NCBI GenBank assembly: GCA_026003755.1
Contig: BPHV01000002.1
Location: 1 to 64,000 of the forward strand
Source of the DNA: Candidatus Roseilinea sp.
GTDB lineage: Bacteria; Chloroflexota; Anaerolineae; J036; Brachytrichaceae
Direction: 5' to 3'
Length of the DNA stretch: 64,000 nucleotides
In this document: positions 9,472-19,331 of the stretch, in pieces
Numbering within the stretch: the stretch's first letter is position 1
Layout of the letters: each line of letters begins with the position of its first letter
Program-made: the position numbers and the translations under genes
Notes under the pieces: generated by a model
Told to the model about the DNA's origin: nothing
The model's input: the letters and a program-made list of their open reading frames with translations, nothing else
Database searches by the model: none

Positions 9472-10611
9472 ATGAAAATCTCGTGCCTGCAGGAAAACCT
9501 CGCGCGTGGGTTGAGCATCGTCAGCCGCGCCGTCGCCTCACGAACGGCCACGCTACCTGTGCTTACGCACATCTTGCTCGCCACCGACCACGGGCGCCTG
9601 AAGATCGCAGCCACCAACCTCGAGCTGGGGATGAGCTGTTGGATCGGCGCGAAGGTGGAGGATGAGGGAGCGATCACCGTGCCGGCGCGTACGTTCACCG
9701 ACCTGGTCGCCCTGCTGCCTGCCGATCGGGTAGACCTCGAGCTGAACATCCGCACGCAGACGCTGCGCGTGCACAGCGGCCGCACCGACGCCAACATCAA
9801 GGGCATTGACGCGCAGGAGTTCCCGATCATCCCCACCTTTCAAGATGGCGCTGCCGCACACATCGAACCGGCTGTGCTGAAGAAGATGATCGCCCAAGTG
9901 GTGTTCGCGGCCGCCACCGACGAGAGCCGCCCAACGCTGACCGGCGTGCTCACCAAGCTGGAAGGCGACAAGATCACCATGGCGGCGACGGATGGGTTTC
10001 GCCTGAGCGTGCGCTCCGACCGATTGAAGGAGCCCGTGGGCGAACCGCGCACGATCCTCATTCCGGCCAAGGCGCTGGTGGAAGTTGGGCGCGTCATGGG
10101 CAACCAGGAAGAGCCGGTGGCGATCAGCATCACGCCCTCGCACGGCCAGGTGCTCTTCCACATGAAAGACGTGGACGTAGTCGCGCAGTTGATAGATCAG
10201 AAGTTCCCCGACTACGAGCCGATCATTCCGAAGCGTTATGACACGCGCACGATCGTGAACACCGCCGAGATGCTGAAAGCGTGCCGGCAGGCCAGCATCT
10301 TCGCCCGCGATTCGCTAGATACGGTGCGCATGGTCGTCAAGCCGGCCGAAGAACTTGAACCAGGCAAAGTGACCATCGTCGCTCGCGCCGACGAGACCGG
10401 CGATAACCAGAGCGAGCTAGAGGCGACCGTCGTCGGCAGCGAGATCGAGATCGGCTTCAACGTCAAGTATCTGATCGAAGCCTTCTCTGCGGTGGATACG
10501 CCGCAGACGGCGATCGAGACCACGCAGCCGCGCAGCCCGGCGGTCATCCGCGCCCTCGGCGATGACCACTTCTTTCACCTGGTGATGCCGATGCATTTGC
10601 CGAAGGGATGA
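9472..10611 (+). CDS. dnaN: DNA polymerase III beta subunit (sliding clamp)
   Basis: Ring-shaped clamp that tethers DNA polymerase III to DNA; 379 residues, standard length, with three repeated clamp domains. Recognisable segments: MKISCLQENLARGLSIVSRA, LPVLTHILLAT, GVLTKLEGDKITMAATDGFRLS, and the conserved end HLVMPMHLPKG. ATG 9472 follows AAGGA by 7 bases. Unlike the common dnaA-dnaN arrangement it stands alone between the mscL promoter region and a convergent peptidase gene. The only visible control element is the palindrome in its leader. Confidence 0.96.
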   Translation: MKISCLQENLARGLSIVSRAVASRTATLPVLTHILLATDHGRLKIAATNLELGMSCWIGAKVEDEGAITVPARTFTDLVALLPADRVDLELNIRTQTLRVHSGRTDANIKGIDAQEFPIIPTFQDGAAAHIEPAVLKKMIAQVVFAAATDESRPTLTGVLTKLEGDKITMAATDGFRLSVRSDRLKEPVGEPRTILIPAKALVEVGRVMGNQEEPVAISITPSHGQVLFHMKDVDVVAQLIDQKFPDYEPIIPKRYDTRTIVNTAEMLKACRQASIFARDSLDTVRMVVKPAEELEPGKVTIVARADETGDNQSELEATVVGSEIEIGFNVKYLIEAFSAVDTPQTAIETTQPRSPAVIRALGDDHFFHLVMPMHLPKG

Positions 10612-10647
10612 GCTGTGAGCGGGTGGCTGCGCCTTGAGCCGACCACA

Positions 10648-10668
10648 GATTCGCGCCCGCGGCGAATC
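10648..10668. terminator. Hairpin between convergent dnaN and M16 peptidase
   Basis: GATTCGC (10648-10654), loop of 7, GCGAATC (10662-10668). It lies in the short gap between two convergent genes but lacks a T-tract, so its role as terminator is tentative. Confidence 0.35.
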
Positions 10669-10678
10669 ACCCATAGGC

Positions 10679-13601
10679 CTATAGCACCCTGCTGACGCGC
10701 AGCCAGGCATCGCCCCTCTCGGCGTTGGCGCTTTCGATGTTCTGCGGCGCGCCCATCACCACAACGCGGCCGCGCGCGCTCACATCGTCCAGGATGTCGG
10801 CGAAACGCACGAAATCCTGCGGCGTGGTGCCAAGCACCTCATCGCGGATGCGCTGGCGCGCTTCCTCGGTATCGCCGGCCAGGTAACGCACCATCGAAGT
10901 GAAGCCCTTGGCGTCGGGCAGCATGTAATCGTCCATATCGCCGATCACGCCAATGATGGTGCGCGTCACCTCCTCTTCGCTGGGTGGGTGTTGACGCAGG
11001 AAAGCGGCGGCGCCGTCGTAGGTGCGGATCGTGCCGAGCAGGTTGGGGTCGCGATACGAGAGGAAGGTCCATGCGCCGCTGCGCATGTCGAAGGTGCAGA
11101 AGCCGCCGTAGGCGCCGCCCTGCATGCGCACGCGCTCCCACAAGTAGCCGGTGCGCAGGTAGTTCTGCACCGGCAGCCATGTCCCACTGAGCCGATGGCC
11201 GAGGGCATAGAGGTCTGCACCTTTGCCCACATAGTTGACCTGCGCTGGGATGGTCAGACCTTCGTTGCCGGCTTCGCCGCCGTCGGGCCAGTCGGAGGGT
11301 GAATGATGGATGCTTGGGAGTTGCGCGATGAACGCGCGCAGCTTCGGCTGTAGTGCCTCCCAGTTCTTTGTGTCGAGCGTGACGTTTGCGACCATGCCCT
11401 GGCGCGTGATCAGCCGGTCGCGCACCCGCATCAGCCGGGCCAGCACCCCGTCCCAATCGCGCTCCACTTGTTCGGCCAGCCGGCGCAAGAAGAAGAGCTG
11501 GCTCACGCCGCCGATCTGCTCGGCAGCCCAGTCGGACCGGCTAAAAGCCGACCGCAGGCGAACGTTGACGAACGCATGGCCGTTGGGGACGAGGCTGCTC
11601 TCCATGCTGGCCTTGTTCTCCAACACGATCTGTTTGAAGCGTTCGCGGTTGTCGAGTCGGGCGTGCAGCAGCACGTCGCGCAGGATGTCGAGCAGGCCGT
11701 CGAACTGGGCGACGGTGCTCTTGGCGCGCAGGAAGAAGCGTCCGACAGCTTGGCGGCTCTCGCGCGAGATGGTGTTCAACGTGCTGGAGCTGATGCCGCC
11801 GGTCTTGCGCCCAATGCGCTGCAGCAGTTTGACGAAGTCCTCTCTGTCGGTGCCCATTTGCAGCAGGACGCGGCCCATCAGCGCGGCGTAGGGCACATCT
11901 TCATCAGGCAAGGCGCGCAGATCGAAGCCAAGATCCAGGTAGACGATGCCGTTGGTGAAGAGATCGTGATACAGGACGGTCGCGCCGTCGGCCTCCGTGA
12001 AGACCTCGATAGGGATCACTTTGTTCTTCCGATCCAGGTCGCCGAGCTTGAGCGATGGAATAGCGGCCAGCGCCTCAGGCGGGTCGGGGGTGAGCTGCAT
12101 CGCCTTGAGCGTCTGAGTGTCGGCGAGGATGCGCTGAAGGTCGGCGTCGCTCATTTGCGCGCGCGCCGCATCCAGGCGGGCGCGCTCTTTGGCGGCCAGT
12201 TCCTGGCGGACGGTTGCGTCGGGGACCAGGATCACCGTAGTGCGGTGCGGGTTATCGAGGAAGTATTTTCGGATCAAGTCGGTGAAGACCGGTTCGCCGC
12301 GCCCCAGGCGCTCCTTGATGGACTGCAGCGGCCGCTCGAAGGCCAACAGCGCAAACGGATCGCCGCCATAGAGCCAGGTTTGCAGCGCCATGGTCATGAA
12401 GACGATACCGCGCGGGAAGCTGCCGAAGTTGCTCTCACGCAGCCGGAACTCAACGGTATTGACCGAGGCCTCAACCTGATCCGGCTCGAACCCGTCGCGG
12501 GCCAGCTTGGCCAAGGTGTCGAGCACGAGTTGCTCCAGCTTATCGGCGTCGGCAGGATTCATGCCTTTCAATCCGACGGAGAACGTGGACTGGCGCAGCT
12601 CATCATCGTAGCCGCTGCTGGTCAAGTTCTCGCCAAGCCCGCTGTCGATCAGCGCCTTGCGCAAGGGCGAGGCCGGCGTGCCCACCAACATATGCGACAG
12701 AATGTTGAGGGCGAGCGTCATCTCTGGGTCCCTTTCGTCGGTCAGCAGCCAATTGATCGAGACCATGCCGCGCTTAGTCTGCGGCTCATCGCCGGCATCG
12801 TAGCGCTCGACGATGCGCCGCGGCGCCTGCCAGCGCGGCTGTAAGGCGATCTCGGGCTTCACCTCGATGCGGTCAAACGCGCTCAACCAGGTATCCAGAT
12901 AGCGCAGCCGCTCTTCCGGGTCGTCGTTGCCGTAGAAGACGATGCGCGCGTTGGAGGGGGTGATAGTACGTCTCGTGGAACTTCTTGAACTGCGCGTAGG
13001 TCAGGTCGGGAATGACGGCCGGGTCGCCGCCGGAGTCGAACCGATAGACGGTGTCGGGGAAGAGCGTGTGCTGGATCGTGCGGGCAAGCACGTTGTCGGG
13101 CGATGAGTAGGCCCCCTTCATCTCGTTGAAGACGACGCCCTTGAACTGCAACGGCTGGTCGGGGGCTTCTAGCTCGTAGTGCCAACCCTCCTGCATGAGC
13201 GTCCATGGCGTGATGCGCGGGTAGAACACCGCATCGAGGTACACGTCTATCAGATTGTAGAGGTCTTTGACGTTCTGGCTGGCGACCGGGTAAATGGTGC
13301 GATCGGGATATGTCATCGCGTTCAGGAAGGTGTTCAGCGACCCTTTGGCCAGCTCGATGAACGGCTCCTTGACCGGATACTTGCGCGAGCCGCACAGCAC
13401 GCTGTGTTCGAGGATGTGGGGGAGGCCGGTCGAATCCTGCGGCGGCGTGGCGAACGCGATGCCGAAGACTTTGTTCTCGTCGTCGTTAATCAGCGAAAGC
13501 AACTGTGCGCCGGTCTTGACGTGGCGATAAAGTCGCGCCGTCGAGTTGATTTCAGGGATGGTCGCTTCGCGGACCAGCTCGAAGCCATGGGTGACGCTCA
13601 T
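10679..13601 (-). CDS. PreP/Cym1-like M16C zinc metallopeptidase (frameshifted near 12956)
   Basis: Large inverzincin-type peptidase of the presequence-protease group; about 973 residues after frame repair, the normal size. The N-terminal part carries the inverted zinc motif HILEH in STGLPHILEHSVLCGSRKY, followed by PFIELAKGSLNTFLNAMTYP and GVVFNEMKGAYSSPDN. The frame breaks at a run of five C on the coding strand (12956-12960): FHETYYHP should continue SNARIVFYGNDDPEERLRYL, which is intact one frame over and leads into the remaining roughly 735 residues. No codon other than the extra base is damaged. The start ATG 13601 lies 7 bases after TATCCT. Family members degrade peptides; substrate here unknown. 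Confidence 0.85.
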
Positions 13602-13608
13602 GAAGAAG

Positions 13609-13614
13609 AGGATA
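13609..13614 (-). promoter_or_regulatory. -10 element TATCCT of the M16C peptidase, leaderless-type
   Basis: Minus-strand TATCCT separated by 7 bases from ATG 13601; no ribosome site between them. Confidence 0.4.
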
Positions 13615-13672
13615 CCACCGATGGCGAAGCGAGGGCGATTGCCCCCAGCGCTTTCGAGTTCGCTTTCGCGGC

Positions 13673-13678
13673 TACAAT
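13673..13678 (+). promoter_or_regulatory. -10 element TACAAT of rel
   Basis: TACAAT directly abuts an in-frame ATG at 13679. That ATG would lie upstream of the transcription start (about 13685), which argues for the start at 13712 that follows AGGCGGG. Confidence 0.45.
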
Positions 13679-13711
13679 ATGGGGAAAAAGCAGGCGGGGC
13701 GTCTAGGCGGG

Positions 13712-16156
13712 ATGGAGGAGCACCGTACGGTTAAGTCCCTTGATGAGCTGCTCAGGCTGATGGCGCCACGGAGCAGCAGCGCAGACCTTGCGCTCATCGA
13801 TCGCGCCTACCGCTTAGCCGAAGCCGCGCATATTGACCAGAAGCGCTCGACCGGCGAGCCTTACATCACGCACCCACTAGCCGTGGCGGGCATCCTCGCC
13901 CAGACCAAGCTCGATCCTCCAACGGTTGCGGCGGCGCTGCTGCACGACGTGGCGGAAGATACGCCGGTCACGGTGGACGACATCCGCGCCCAGTTTGGCG
14001 ATGAGATCGCCAAGCTCGTGGACGCTGTGACGAAGCTCAGCAAGCGCGAAGGCATCAAGCGCGAGTTCACCGCCGGCGACGGCGCAAAAGATGAAGCGCC
14101 GCAGACGTTCAACTACCGCACCGAGCGCGACGCTGAGAGTTTGCGCAAGATGATGCTGGGGTTGGCCGAGGACGTGCGCGTGGTGCTGATCAAGCTGGCC
14201 GACCGGTTGCACAACATGTATACGCTGGACGCGCTGCCGCCAGAGAGGCAGCGCCGCATCGCGCGTGAGACGCTGGACATCTACGCGCCGCTGGCCAACC
14301 GGCTGGGCATCTGGGAGTGGAAGACGCAGCTCGAAGACTTGGGCTTCCGCTACGCCGACCCCGAGCAGTATGCCTTCCTCTCGCGCATGGTCGAAGCCGG
14401 CGCCGAGGAACGCGAACGACGGGTTCGCCGCTACATTCTGGCGCTGCGCGACGCGCTGGCCGAGGCCGGCATCTACCATGTCGAAATCACCGGCCGCGCC
14501 AAACAAATTTACAGCATCTGGCGCAAGATGCAGCGCAAGAACGTCTCGTTCGACCAGATCAACGACACACAAGCCATCCGCGTCATCGTCGAAGATGGCA
14601 GCGACGAAGCGCCTGAGGCGGAACCATCGCCCAGCGCGCCGGCGGACGACGAGGGCAGCGAAGTGAACGTGGATGCAATCGTCAACGAGCTGCAGAAAGA
14701 GGCGCAGCAGGATCGCGCTGCGAAGCGCCGCGAACGCAAGCTGGCGGAGCAAGCGCAATTGATGGCCCAGCCGGCCGTGCAGACCTGCTACATCGTGCTC
14801 GGCATCGTGCATCGCCTGTGGAAGCCCATCCCCGGCGAGTTCGACGACTACATCGCCGTGCCGAAGGACAACCGCTACCAGAGCCTGCACACCGCGGTGA
14901 TCACCGAGGACGGCAAAACGCTGGAGGTGCAAATCCGCACGCGGGCGATGCACCGGGCGGCCGAGTACGGCGTGGCCGCCCACTGGCTCTACAAAGACGA
15001 CGCGCAGATCAGCGGCGCATACCAAAAACACATCGAGCAACTGCGCGAGGCCATCAAGTCCATCGGCAGCGAGGCGGAAGACGCCGCGTCGTTCGTGGAC
15101 GCGCTGAAGACCGACCAGTTCAAGGACACCGTCTTCTGCTTCACCCCCAAAGGCAAGCTGATCGAACTGCCCGCCGGCTCGACCATCATTGACTTTGCCT
15201 ATCGCATCCATACCGAGATCGGCGACCATTGCCGAGGCGCAAAGGTCAACGGGCGCATGGAGCCGCTGACCTACAAGCTCAAGAACGGCGACCAGGTCGA
15301 GGTGATCACCCGGCCGAACGCCCAGCCCAGCCGCGACTGGCTGCACGACCCGTCTTATATCGCGACTTCGGCGGCGCGAAACAAGGTGCGCCAGTGGTTC
15401 CGCAGACAAGATCGCGCGCAAAACATCGCCGCCGGCCGCGAGATGATCGAGCGCGAGCTCAAGCGCATGGGCGTGTCGGACTGGATGAAGTTGGCCGACG
15501 TGTATCGCCTGTTCAAGGTCGAGCCCGGCAAAGAGGATGACTTCCTGGAGAAGGTGGGCTACGGCTCCATCACGTTGATGAGCGTGTCGTCGCGCGTGCT
15601 GGAGGAGGAACGCCGCCGGCAGAAGCAGCGCGAGGAATGGCTCGCCGGCCTGACCAACCTGATCCGACCCAGGCGCAACAGCAACACCCCGACAAAGGGC
15701 GGTCAGTTCATCGTCGCCGGCGTACACGGCATGTATTGCACGCCGGCGCAGTGCTGCAACCCGCTGCCCGGCGATGAGGTGATCGGCTACGTCACGCGCG
15801 GTCAGGGCGTCAAGGTGCACAGGCGCGACTGCAAGAACATCCTGAATGCCGAGCAAGAGCGCCTGATCGAAGTCGTCTACGTCGGCAATCCCGACGAGAC
15901 GTATCCTGTGCAGTTCATGGTCACCGCTGCCGAGCGCACCGGCCTGTTGGCCGAGCTGACCCACGTGCTGGCCGAGAACAGGATCAACATCACCGACGTG
16001 AGCATCGCCAAGCGCGACTTACAGCACGGCGAAGTGCAGGTGTGGCTCAAGGCCGAGCTGGCCAGCGCCGATCAGGTCGCGCCGGTGATGAACAAGCTCA
16101 AGCAGGTCAGGCACGTCTTCGAGGTCAACCGCGTGTTCGGCGGGCGCGGCCGGTGA
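13712..16156 (+). CDS. rel: Bifunctional (p)ppGpp synthetase/hydrolase Rel
   Basis: Stringent-response enzyme, about 814 residues from ATG 13712. Domains in order: HD hydrolase (THPLAVAGILA, ALLHDVAEDTP, IKLADRLHNMYTLD, all catalytic residues present); synthetase (YSIWRKMQRKNVSFDQI, GEFDDYIAVPKDNRYQSLHT, LEVQIRTRAMHRAAEYGVA with the catalytic Glu); TGS (VFCFTPKGKLIELPAGSTI); a helical and zinc-finger region with TPAQCCNPLPGDEVIGYVT; and C-terminal ACT (FMVTAAERTGLLAELTHVL). Both activities should be active. Odd: residues about 295-355 are a charged, Ala/Glu-rich insertion inside the synthetase domain between INDTQAIRVIV and CYIVLGIVHRLW. An earlier ATG (13679) probably lies outside the transcript. 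Confidence 0.94.
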   Translation: MEEHRTVKSLDELLRLMAPRSSSADLALIDRAYRLAEAAHIDQKRSTGEPYITHPLAVAGILAQTKLDPPTVAAALLHDVAEDTPVTVDDIRAQFGDEIAKLVDAVTKLSKREGIKREFTAGDGAKDEAPQTFNYRTERDAESLRKMMLGLAEDVRVVLIKLADRLHNMYTLDALPPERQRRIARETLDIYAPLANRLGIWEWKTQLEDLGFRYADPEQYAFLSRMVEAGAEERERRVRRYILALRDALAEAGIYHVEITGRAKQIYSIWRKMQRKNVSFDQINDTQAIRVIVEDGSDEAPEAEPSPSAPADDEGSEVNVDAIVNELQKEAQQDRAAKRRERKLAEQAQLMAQPAVQTCYIVLGIVHRLWKPIPGEFDDYIAVPKDNRYQSLHTAVITEDGKTLEVQIRTRAMHRAAEYGVAAHWLYKDDAQISGAYQKHIEQLREAIKSIGSEAEDAASFVDALKTDQFKDTVFCFTPKGKLIELPAGSTIIDFAYRIHTEIGDHCRGAKVNGRMEPLTYKLKNGDQVEVITRPNAQPSRDWLHDPSYIATSAARNKVRQWFRRQDRAQNIAAGREMIERELKRMGVSDWMKLADVYRLFKVEPGKEDDFLEKVGYGSITLMSVSSRVLEEERRRQKQREEWLAGLTNLIRPRRNSNTPTKGGQFIVAGVHGMYCTPAQCCNPLPGDEVIGYVTRGQGVKVHRRDCKNILNAEQERLIEVVYVGNPDETYPVQFMVTAAERTGLLAELTHVLAENRINITDVSIAKRDLQHGEVQVWLKAELASADQVAPVMNKLKQVRHVFEVNRVFGGRGR

Positions 16157-16161
16157 GATGT

Positions 16162-17589
16162 TCAGATCAGCGCCTTCCCTTGCATGTGCCCGGGCACCGA
16201 CAGGCCCAACGCGCGGAGCAGGGTAGGCGCGATGTCCATCAATTGCGCGCCCTCGACCTTGCGACCGTTGCCGAGACGGCGCGGGTCGCGCCAGATGAAC
16301 AGCCCGTTCTGCGCATGGTTGCAATCGTCCGGCCCGGTGTCGTTCTCGAAGGTGTAGATGCGGCCGTGGCCCAGCGAGCCGACCGAGCGCCACAACAAAT
16401 CGCCGAAATACACGATGAGGTCCGGCGCAATGCCGTTGACCTGCTGGTAGATCTCCTGCGGTTTGAAGACGCGCGTGCCGATGGCCTCACCGCGATGATT
16501 TGGGATGGCCGCGAGTTTCTCCGCCAATTCGTCGCGCAGGGCCTCATACTCGGCGAGGGCAACCACGCCTTGCGGTTCGCGGCCTTGCACGTTGAGGAAG
16601 ACGCGCCCATAGTAGCCGCCGCTGCCCCAGGCCCGCGTGCGTGACCAGTCCACCGCGTCGCGCTCGATCAGTTGCTCCAGCGAGACGATCTTGCCCGGCC
16701 GCGGCGCTTCCTTCAGCACCAGATATCCTTCGCGCCACAGCCACTCGTTCAGGCAGATGCCGCCGTCCAGACGCTTCGCGCCGTGGTCGGACACCACCAG
16801 CACGATGGCATCCTCAGGGATCATCTCTAGCCACGCGCCGATCTTGGCGTCCAGATAGACGTAGTAATCGTGAATGGCGCGCTCATAGGGGTTGCCGGCT
16901 TGGTAACGCCAGTGGCGCGGATCATGATAGCGCCAGAAGCCGTGATGAATGCGATCCACACCGATCTCCATCACCATGAAGAAGTCCCACGGCTCGCTCG
17001 TCAGCAGCGCGTCCACCACTTTGAAGCGCGCTTCGGTCATCGCGTAGATCTGCCGGAGCAGCCAATCTTTGTCCTCGGTGCGGAACTCGTTGACGTCGAA
17101 CGCGTAGTCCGGCGCGATGCGCAGCACCTCGTCTTTCAGGCGGGGGGGATAGGCGAACGGGCTGTGCCGGCCCGGCGTCAGGAAGTCCGAGATCAGACAG
17201 CCGTTGAGCGGCTTCACCGGAAAGGTCTGCGGAACGCCGATGATCACGCTGCGCTTGCCGGCCGCGGTCAGGTAATCCCACACGCGCTTCTCTTTGACGT
17301 GCTCCGCGTTCGCCGTGGTCATGCGCCCATAGGACGTGTCGGCGCGATTACGAAAGCCGTAGATGCCGAGCACACCGGGATCGCGCGAGGAGAGCATCGA
17401 ACTCCACGCCGGCACGGTGATCGCCGGGATGCACGACTGCAGCTCGCCCCATACGCCGCCGGCGGCCAGGCGCGAGAGATTCGGCAAATCGTCGCGCCAG
17501 CGGTCGAACACCAACTCGGGCGCGGCGCAGTCCAGCCCCACAACAAAGACGCGCGGGGGCGAACGCCGGAAGAAGGCTGGCAGCTTCAC
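16162..17589 (-). CDS. Alkaline-phosphatase-superfamily phosphodiesterase/nucleotide pyrophosphatase-like protein
   Basis: About 475 residues, cytoplasmic (no signal peptide). The N-terminus has RVFVVGLDCAAPELVFDRW with the first metal Asp; the nucleophile region is IPAITVPAWSSMLSSRDPG (Thr/Ser near PAW); later metal sites are VMEIGVDRIHHGFW and LVVSDHGAKRLDGG; the C-terminal HAQNGLFIWRDP and MDIAPTLLRALG are typical of this group. Start GTG 17589 is chosen because TAGAAT lies 8 bases before it; an in-frame ATG at 17637 lies upstream of that -10. It is divergent from another member of the same superfamily (17790-19331). Substrate unknown; such proteins hydrolyse phosphodiesters or nucleotides. 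Confidence 0.82.
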   Translation of the reverse strand: MKLPAFFRRSPPRVFVVGLDCAAPELVFDRWRDDLPNLSRLAAGGVWGELQSCIPAITVPAWSSMLSSRDPGVLGIYGFRNRADTSYGRMTTANAEHVKEKRVWDYLTAAGKRSVIIGVPQTFPVKPLNGCLISDFLTPGRHSPFAYPPRLKDEVLRIAPDYAFDVNEFRTEDKDWLLRQIYAMTEARFKVVDALLTSEPWDFFMVMEIGVDRIHHGFWRYHDPRHWRYQAGNPYERAIHDYYVYLDAKIGAWLEMIPEDAIVLVVSDHGAKRLDGGICLNEWLWREGYLVLKEAPRPGKIVSLEQLIERDAVDWSRTRAWGSGGYYGRVFLNVQGREPQGVVALAEYEALRDELAEKLAAIPNHRGEAIGTRVFKPQEIYQQVNGIAPDLIVYFGDLLWRSVGSLGHGRIYTFENDTGPDDCNHAQNGLFIWRDPRRLGNGRKVEGAQLMDIAPTLLRALGLSVPGHMQGKALI

Positions 17590-17597
17590 GCCGGCGA

Positions 17598-17603
17598 ATT
17601 CTA
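17598..17603 (-). promoter_or_regulatory. -10 element TAGAAT, leaderless GTG start
   Basis: Minus-strand TAGAAT, 8 bases before GTG 17589, inside the longer open frame that begins at ATG 17637. Confidence 0.45.
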
Positions 17604-17774
17604 TATCCTCCCGCCGCCGGCGGATTAGAGGGTGCATTCAGGGGGGAGACGCATTCGCGAGGGCGCGCGCAGCCCCATGCGCGGCACATCGAGGCGCGGG
17701 CACGGAGTCCGCGCCCGACCGTGCGCCTGCTGCCCCGACGCACTCACATTAAATCCGCTTTAACACAACACCCC

Positions 17775-17780
17775 TATACT
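17775..17780 (+). promoter_or_regulatory. -10 element TATACT of the sulfatase-like gene
   Basis: TATACT, 9 bases before ATG 17790, with no ribosome site; leaderless geometry. Confidence 0.5.
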
Positions 17781-17789
17781 TCCCGTCGC

Positions 17790-19331
17790 ATGGCGCGTCG
17801 CCCACCCGATATTGTGCTGCTCGTGCTCGACACGCGCAGGGTAGATCGTTTCGCTTGCTTCGGCGCCCCTACCCGCACCTCGCCGAACCTCGACGCATTC
17901 GCCCGTGAATGCACGCGCTTCGCATGGGCTATCGCGCCTGCGCAATGGAGCATTCCGGCGCACGCCTCGCTCTTCACGGGCGAGTATCCGTCCGTCCACG
18001 GCATGTTCCAGACGACCAGCGTGCTCGCCGATGCGCTGCCCACCCTGGCCGAGCGCCTGCGTGACGGTGGCTATTTCACGGCCGCCTTTTGCAACAACCC
18101 GCTCGTCGGCGTGGTGAACAACGGATTGCGCCGCGGCTTTCAAAGCTTCCTCAACTACGTCGGCCTGATCACCACCCATCCCAATCAGGCCGGCCCGCAG
18201 TCCGGGCTGCTGGACAAATACCGGCAATGGTTCAAGCGTAAATTCGCCGAGTTCGTCTCCAGCGCGCAGGGCGTCGTTGCAAATTCGGAGCGGCTGACCG
18301 AGCTGTCGTTCACGCCGCTCTTCTTCCCAATCTGGCAGGCGGCGCTGAGCTTGAAGGGTAATTCGGCGCGTTCACTCAGCGACGCTGCCCGCCTGCTCAT
18401 CCGGCGCGAGGGGCTTTCGCCGCGCCAGCCGGTCTTTTGCTTTATCAACCTCATGGACACGCACATGCCGTATCACGCACCGCGCCGGCTGGTGGAGCGC
18501 TTCGCCCCGCAGTTCTTCCGCAATCGTGAGCTGCAAGCATATTTGCGCCGCTTCAACAGCGACGCTTTCGGATGGCTCGCGCCGCTGGAAGACGAGATTG
18601 CGCCGGAGCACAAAGCGCTGTTGGACGGCATGTACGACGCGCAGGCGGCGTGGCAGGATGAAATGGTCGGCGCGTTCTTCGACCGACTGCGCGCAAGTGG
18701 CGCGCTCGAGCGCGCGCTGTTCATCGTCACGTCCGACCACGGCGAGCACCTGGGCGAGCGGCAACTGGTCGGCCATACCATCTCGCTCTACAACGAATTG
18801 ATCCATGTGCCGCTGCTCGTGCGTGACCCGACGGGCGAATTTGCGCCTGGGACATGCGTGAATCATTTCGTATCGTCTCGACGGTTGTTCCACACGGCGC
18901 TCGCCGCTGCTGGCATCGCCTCTCCGGTAGAGCGGGCGCTCTCGCTGGTGAACGTCGGTGCAAACGATCCGGAGCAGGGCGAGGCGTTTTCCGAAGCCGT
19001 CTTGCCACTGAACGTACAGCACATGCTCATACGCCGCAAGCCGGAGCTGGCCCGCCGGCGCGGTGCGGATCGGCGGCGCATCGCGGTATGCAGCGAGCGC
19101 TACAAGCTCATCCAGACCGGCGCGGATCACTTCGAACTGTATGACCTGTCGCGCGATCCCGGCGAGACGGAGAACCTGTGCGACCAACTGCCGGCACGGG
19201 TTGAGGCGCTGCGAGAGCGCCTGCGCGCGTTCGCGCTGCAGCAGTCGGGACGCCAAGCGACAGAACAAGCCGTGACGAGCGACGACCCACTCGTGCTGAA
19301 CCGCCTGAGGGATTTGGGTTATCTGGAGTGA
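17790..19331 (+). CDS. Sulfatase-family protein with a Ser-x-Pro-Ala-His nucleophile site
   Basis: About 513 residues, no signal peptide. Sulfatase-fold landmarks: PDIVLLVLDTRRVDRFACFG, the nucleophile region QWSIPAHASLFTGEYPSVHG, INLMDTHMPYHAP, VTSDHGEHLGERQLVGHT, and a C-terminal LYDLSRDPGETENL typical of sulfatases. The classical C/S-x-P-x-R formylglycine signature is not kept: Ser occupies the nucleophile position but Arg is replaced by His (SIPAH). It may be a phosphodiesterase or transferase rather than a sulfatase. The stop overlaps the lgt start (GTGA), so they form one operon, which suggests a cell-envelope role (inference). Confidence 0.82.
   Translation: MARRPPDIVLLVLDTRRVDRFACFGAPTRTSPNLDAFARECTRFAWAIAPAQWSIPAHASLFTGEYPSVHGMFQTTSVLADALPTLAERLRDGGYFTAAFCNNPLVGVVNNGLRRGFQSFLNYVGLITTHPNQAGPQSGLLDKYRQWFKRKFAEFVSSAQGVVANSERLTELSFTPLFFPIWQAALSLKGNSARSLSDAARLLIRREGLSPRQPVFCFINLMDTHMPYHAPRRLVERFAPQFFRNRELQAYLRRFNSDAFGWLAPLEDEIAPEHKALLDGMYDAQAAWQDEMVGAFFDRLRASGALERALFIVTSDHGEHLGERQLVGHTISLYNELIHVPLLVRDPTGEFAPGTCVNHFVSSRRLFHTALAAAGIASPVERALSLVNVGANDPEQGEAFSEAVLPLNVQHMLIRRKPELARRRGADRRRIAVCSERYKLIQTGADHFELYDLSRDPGETENLCDQLPARVEALRERLRAFALQQSGRQATEQAVTSDDPLVLNRLRDLGYLE

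Noticed and set aside
13877-15964. 695-codon antisense frame under rel
   Set aside because: Caused by codon bias on the opposite strand; low-complexity His/Leu/Arg sequence.
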